The notes under the pieces were generated by a model. It had not been told where the DNA came from. It was given only the letters and a program-made list of their open reading frames with translations, and did not search any database. A program made the position numbers and the translations under genes. Positions 62,365 to 64,000 of a stretch of 64,000 nucleotides of DNA are shown piece by piece. The DNA is taken from NCBI RefSeq assembly GCF_003732425.1, contig NZ_MOBX01000013.1, forward strand, positions 434,001 to 498,000. The letters are read 5' to 3'. This DNA comes from Pseudomonas fluorescens. Lineage in GTDB: Bacteria; Pseudomonadota; Gammaproteobacteria; Pseudomonadales; Pseudomonadaceae. The stretch's first letter is position 1, and the number at the start of each line of letters is the position of its first letter.

Positions 62365-62454
62365 TGTGGGAGCGAGCCTGCTCGCGAATGCGTCGTCACA
62401 CTCAATATTTTCGTTGACTGACACTCCGCTTTCGCGAGCAGGCTCGCTCCCACA
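62365..62454. repeat. REP pair, GAGCCTGCTCGCGAA family
   Basis: TGTGGGAGCGAGCCTGCTCG at 62365 and its inverse ending at 62454, preceded at once by a run of 11 Cs (62354-62364). Confidence 0.92.
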
Positions 62455-62474
62455 AGTTCTCTATCGGACTGGGG

Positions 62475-63398
62475 TTATGTGTTGAATCGCACCCCGGGTT
62501 TGGCCCGTTCATCCACTGACAACTCAAACACATCCGGCCGCGCATAGTGGCCGACCACATCGTAGTCGTAGCGCGCACGCACCAGCTCATCGGTGTCAAT
62601 TTCGGCAGTGAGCAACCCCGCCTCACCCCGCAACGGCCCCGCCAGCACCTCCCCCATCGGCCCGACAATCACGCTGCCTCCGGCAATCAATGGGCGATCC
62701 GCCGGCCAATTGGCAATTTCCACACCCAATTCACTCGGCGAGGCTTGCACCTGACAGGCACTGACCACAAAGCAGCGTCCTTCATGGGCAATGTGCCGCA
62801 TGCTGACCTGCCACATTTCGCGTTCATCAACGGTCGGCGCGCACCACACTTCGATGCCTTTGGCATACATCGCTGTGCGCAGTAGCGGCATCATGTTTTC
62901 CCAGCACACCACCGCGCCGAGCTTGCCGACCTGCGTGTCGAACACCGGTAAGGTCGAGCCGTCGCCCTTGCCCCAGATCAACCGTTCGGTGCCGGTGGGC
63001 ATCAGTTTGCGGTGTTTGCCGACCAGGCCGGCCTGCGGGTCGAAATACAGCGCTGTGCAATACAACGTGCTGCCAGCACGCTCGATCACGCCGATCACCA
63101 GATTGGCCCCGGTGCGCGCCGACAACCCAGCCAGAGCTTCCGTCTCAGCCCCTGGCACATCGATCGCATTGGCAAAGTAACGGGCGTAGGCCTCGCGCCC
63201 TTCCGGCAGGCGATAACCCAATTGCGTGCCGAAACTCTCGCCTTTCGGATACCCCCCCAACAGCGCTTCCGGCATCACCACCAGCGCCGCGCCCGACTCA
63301 AGGATTGCGCCTTCCCAAGCGAGAATCTGCTCCAGGGTCGCGCCTTTTCCGTCGGGTAAAGCGCCGATTTGCAGCGCAGCAACAATTGATTTGGCCAT
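62475..63398 (-). CDS. nitrilase
   Basis: A 307-residue carbon-nitrogen hydrolase of the true nitrilase branch. Catalytic triad Glu44 ([10 protein letters not shown]), Lys131 ([17 protein letters not shown]) and Cys165 ([12 protein letters not shown]). CWENMMP is a nitrilase signature distinguishing it from amidases and beta-ureidopropionase. ATG 63398 has GGAG seven bases ahead. It hydrolyses nitriles to acids and ammonia, perhaps plant nitriles; the substrate is unresolved. Divergent from a LysR gene over 84 bp. Confidence 0.92.
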   Translation of the reverse strand: MAKSIVAALQIGALPDGKGATLEQILAWEGAILESGAALVVMPEALLGGYPKGESFGTQLGYRLPEGREAYARYFANAIDVPGAETEALAGLSARTGANLVIGVIERAGSTLYCTALYFDPQAGLVGKHRKLMPTGTERLIWGKGDGSTLPVFDTQVGKLGAVVCWENMMPLLRTAMYAKGIEVWCAPTVDEREMWQVSMRHIAHEGRCFVVSACQVQASPSELGVEIANWPADRPLIAGGSVIVGPMGEVLAGPLRGEAGLLTAEIDTDELVRARYDYDVVGHYARPDVFELSVDERAKPGVRFNT

Positions 63399-63482
63399 CG
63401 CAATCACTCCATCAGGTTCAGTGGTTGCCGATTCTGCGGCGCCACGCGATCATGAATAAAGCCCCGTTCGCTGCTGAATGAT

Positions 63483-64000
63483 ATGAGCCAAATGAATATC
63501 GCCACGGTCGACCTCAACCTGCTGAAAGTCTTTGAAGCCCTGCATGAAGAGTCCAGCGCCAGCCGCGCGGCGTTGCGTCTGGGGGTGACGCAATCGGCGG
63601 TCAGCGCCGCGCTGCGACGCTTGCGCGAAGTCTACGGCGATCAATTGTTTGTGCGCACCGGGCGGGGACTGGCGCCGACGCTCAAGGCCAATCAATTGAA
63701 ACCGGTGGTCAGCGACGCGCTGAACAAATGCCGGCAAAGCCTGGCGATGGTCGACCCGGCGGCCAATCAGTACGACGGTCGCTCGGTCACGGTGGGGCTG
63801 TCGGATGACTTCGAGATTGCCTACGGTCGCCGCCTGATCGAAGAAATTGCCCGCAGCGCACCGAAGTTGCGCCTGATCTTTCGTCAGACCCACAGTCAGA
63901 TCGTCGCCCACGCCCTGATGGAGCGCAGCATCGACCTGGCGATCACTGCCGGGGGCTTCGCCGAACGTTTGCTCAGCCGTCAGGTGTTGGGCGAAGGCGG
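63483..64000 (+). CDS. LysR-family regulator, 3' end cut off
   Basis: The first 172 residues of a LysR protein, running off the window. Start MSQMNIATVDLNLLKVFEAL, HTH ASRAALRLGVTQSAVSAALR, wing QLFVRTGRGLAPTLKA, then the effector domain (VTVGLSDDFEIAYG). This NodD/NahR-like start and its divergence from the nitrilase gene make it the likely nitrilase regulator. Confidence 0.9.
   Translation, partial: MSQMNIATVDLNLLKVFEALHEESSASRAALRLGVTQSAVSAALRRLREVYGDQLFVRTGRGLAPTLKANQLKPVVSDALNKCRQSLAMVDPAANQYDGRSVTVGLSDDFEIAYGRRLIEEIARSAPKLRLIFRQTHSQIVAHALMERSIDLAITAGGFAERLLSRQVLGEG

Noticed and set aside
23551..62454. Recurrent palindromic repeats as a possible CRISPR array
   Set aside because: Copies are single or paired inverted elements scattered over 39 kb between genes, without regular direct repeats and spacers; they are REP elements. 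No cas gene is present.

Overview
The window reads as a chromosome segment of a fluorescent pseudomonad, probably of the Pseudomonas fluorescens group. The evidence is the high GC content, a complete ferulate (ech-vdh-fcs-aat) and vanillate (vanAB/vanR) pathway, a fapABCDEF functional-amyloid operon, OprD-type porins, and three families of short palindromic REP repeats typical of these genomes (11 elements seen). No rRNA, tRNA or CRISPR array was found.

Region 1 (1-21.4 kb) is catabolic. It opens with the end of a LysR regulator and an Old Yellow Enzyme reductase. A hydroxycinnamate operon follows on the minus strand (ech, vdh, fcs, thiolase) with the MarR-type regulator ferR divergent. Next come an OprD porin and a divergent MhpT-like transporter, then vanR with vanAB. 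This set takes ferulate through feruloyl-CoA, vanillin and vanillate to protocatechuate. After a decayed IS1182-like transposase tail (14640-14879) comes a self-contained cluster: a LysR regulator, a cytoplasmic M20 amidohydrolase, an MHS transporter, an OprD porin and an exported M20 amidohydrolase. It looks like a system for taking up and splitting N-acyl amino acids. It ends at an integrase relic (21605-21868) against ybiT. No REP element occurs in this first 21 kb, whereas they recur every few kb afterwards. Perfect AANAANAA (Hfq/Crc-type) motifs lie in front of several of these catabolic genes.

Region 2 (21.9-33 kb) is housekeeping: ybiT (ABC-F), a YhhS-like MFS, a secreted alpha/beta hydrolase, azoR with a divergent LysR, an MmcQ/YjbR protein, DUF1294-uppP, a chemoreceptor, and pnuC coupled to a NadR-type kinase.

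Region 3 (33-39.7 kb) is the fap operon. It has a sigma-54-type -24/-12 promoter and upstream TGAAACA palindromes. A terminator-like hairpin lies between fapC and fapD. A sigma-54 activator with a VpsR-like N-terminus sits convergently at its end.

Region 4 (40-64 kb) is mixed core: a delta-60 repeat protein, nhaB, an overlapping gnd-zwf-HAD operon, a CptA-like phosphoethanolamine transferase, a TonB-dependent siderophore receptor with a possible Fur box, a zapE-like ATPase, WYL and SnoaL-like genes, an agmatinase/polyamine-binding-protein pair with a divergent LysR, an NCS2 purine permease, a LEA-type lipoprotein, GNAT enzymes, and a nitrilase divergent from a LysR gene cut by the window end.
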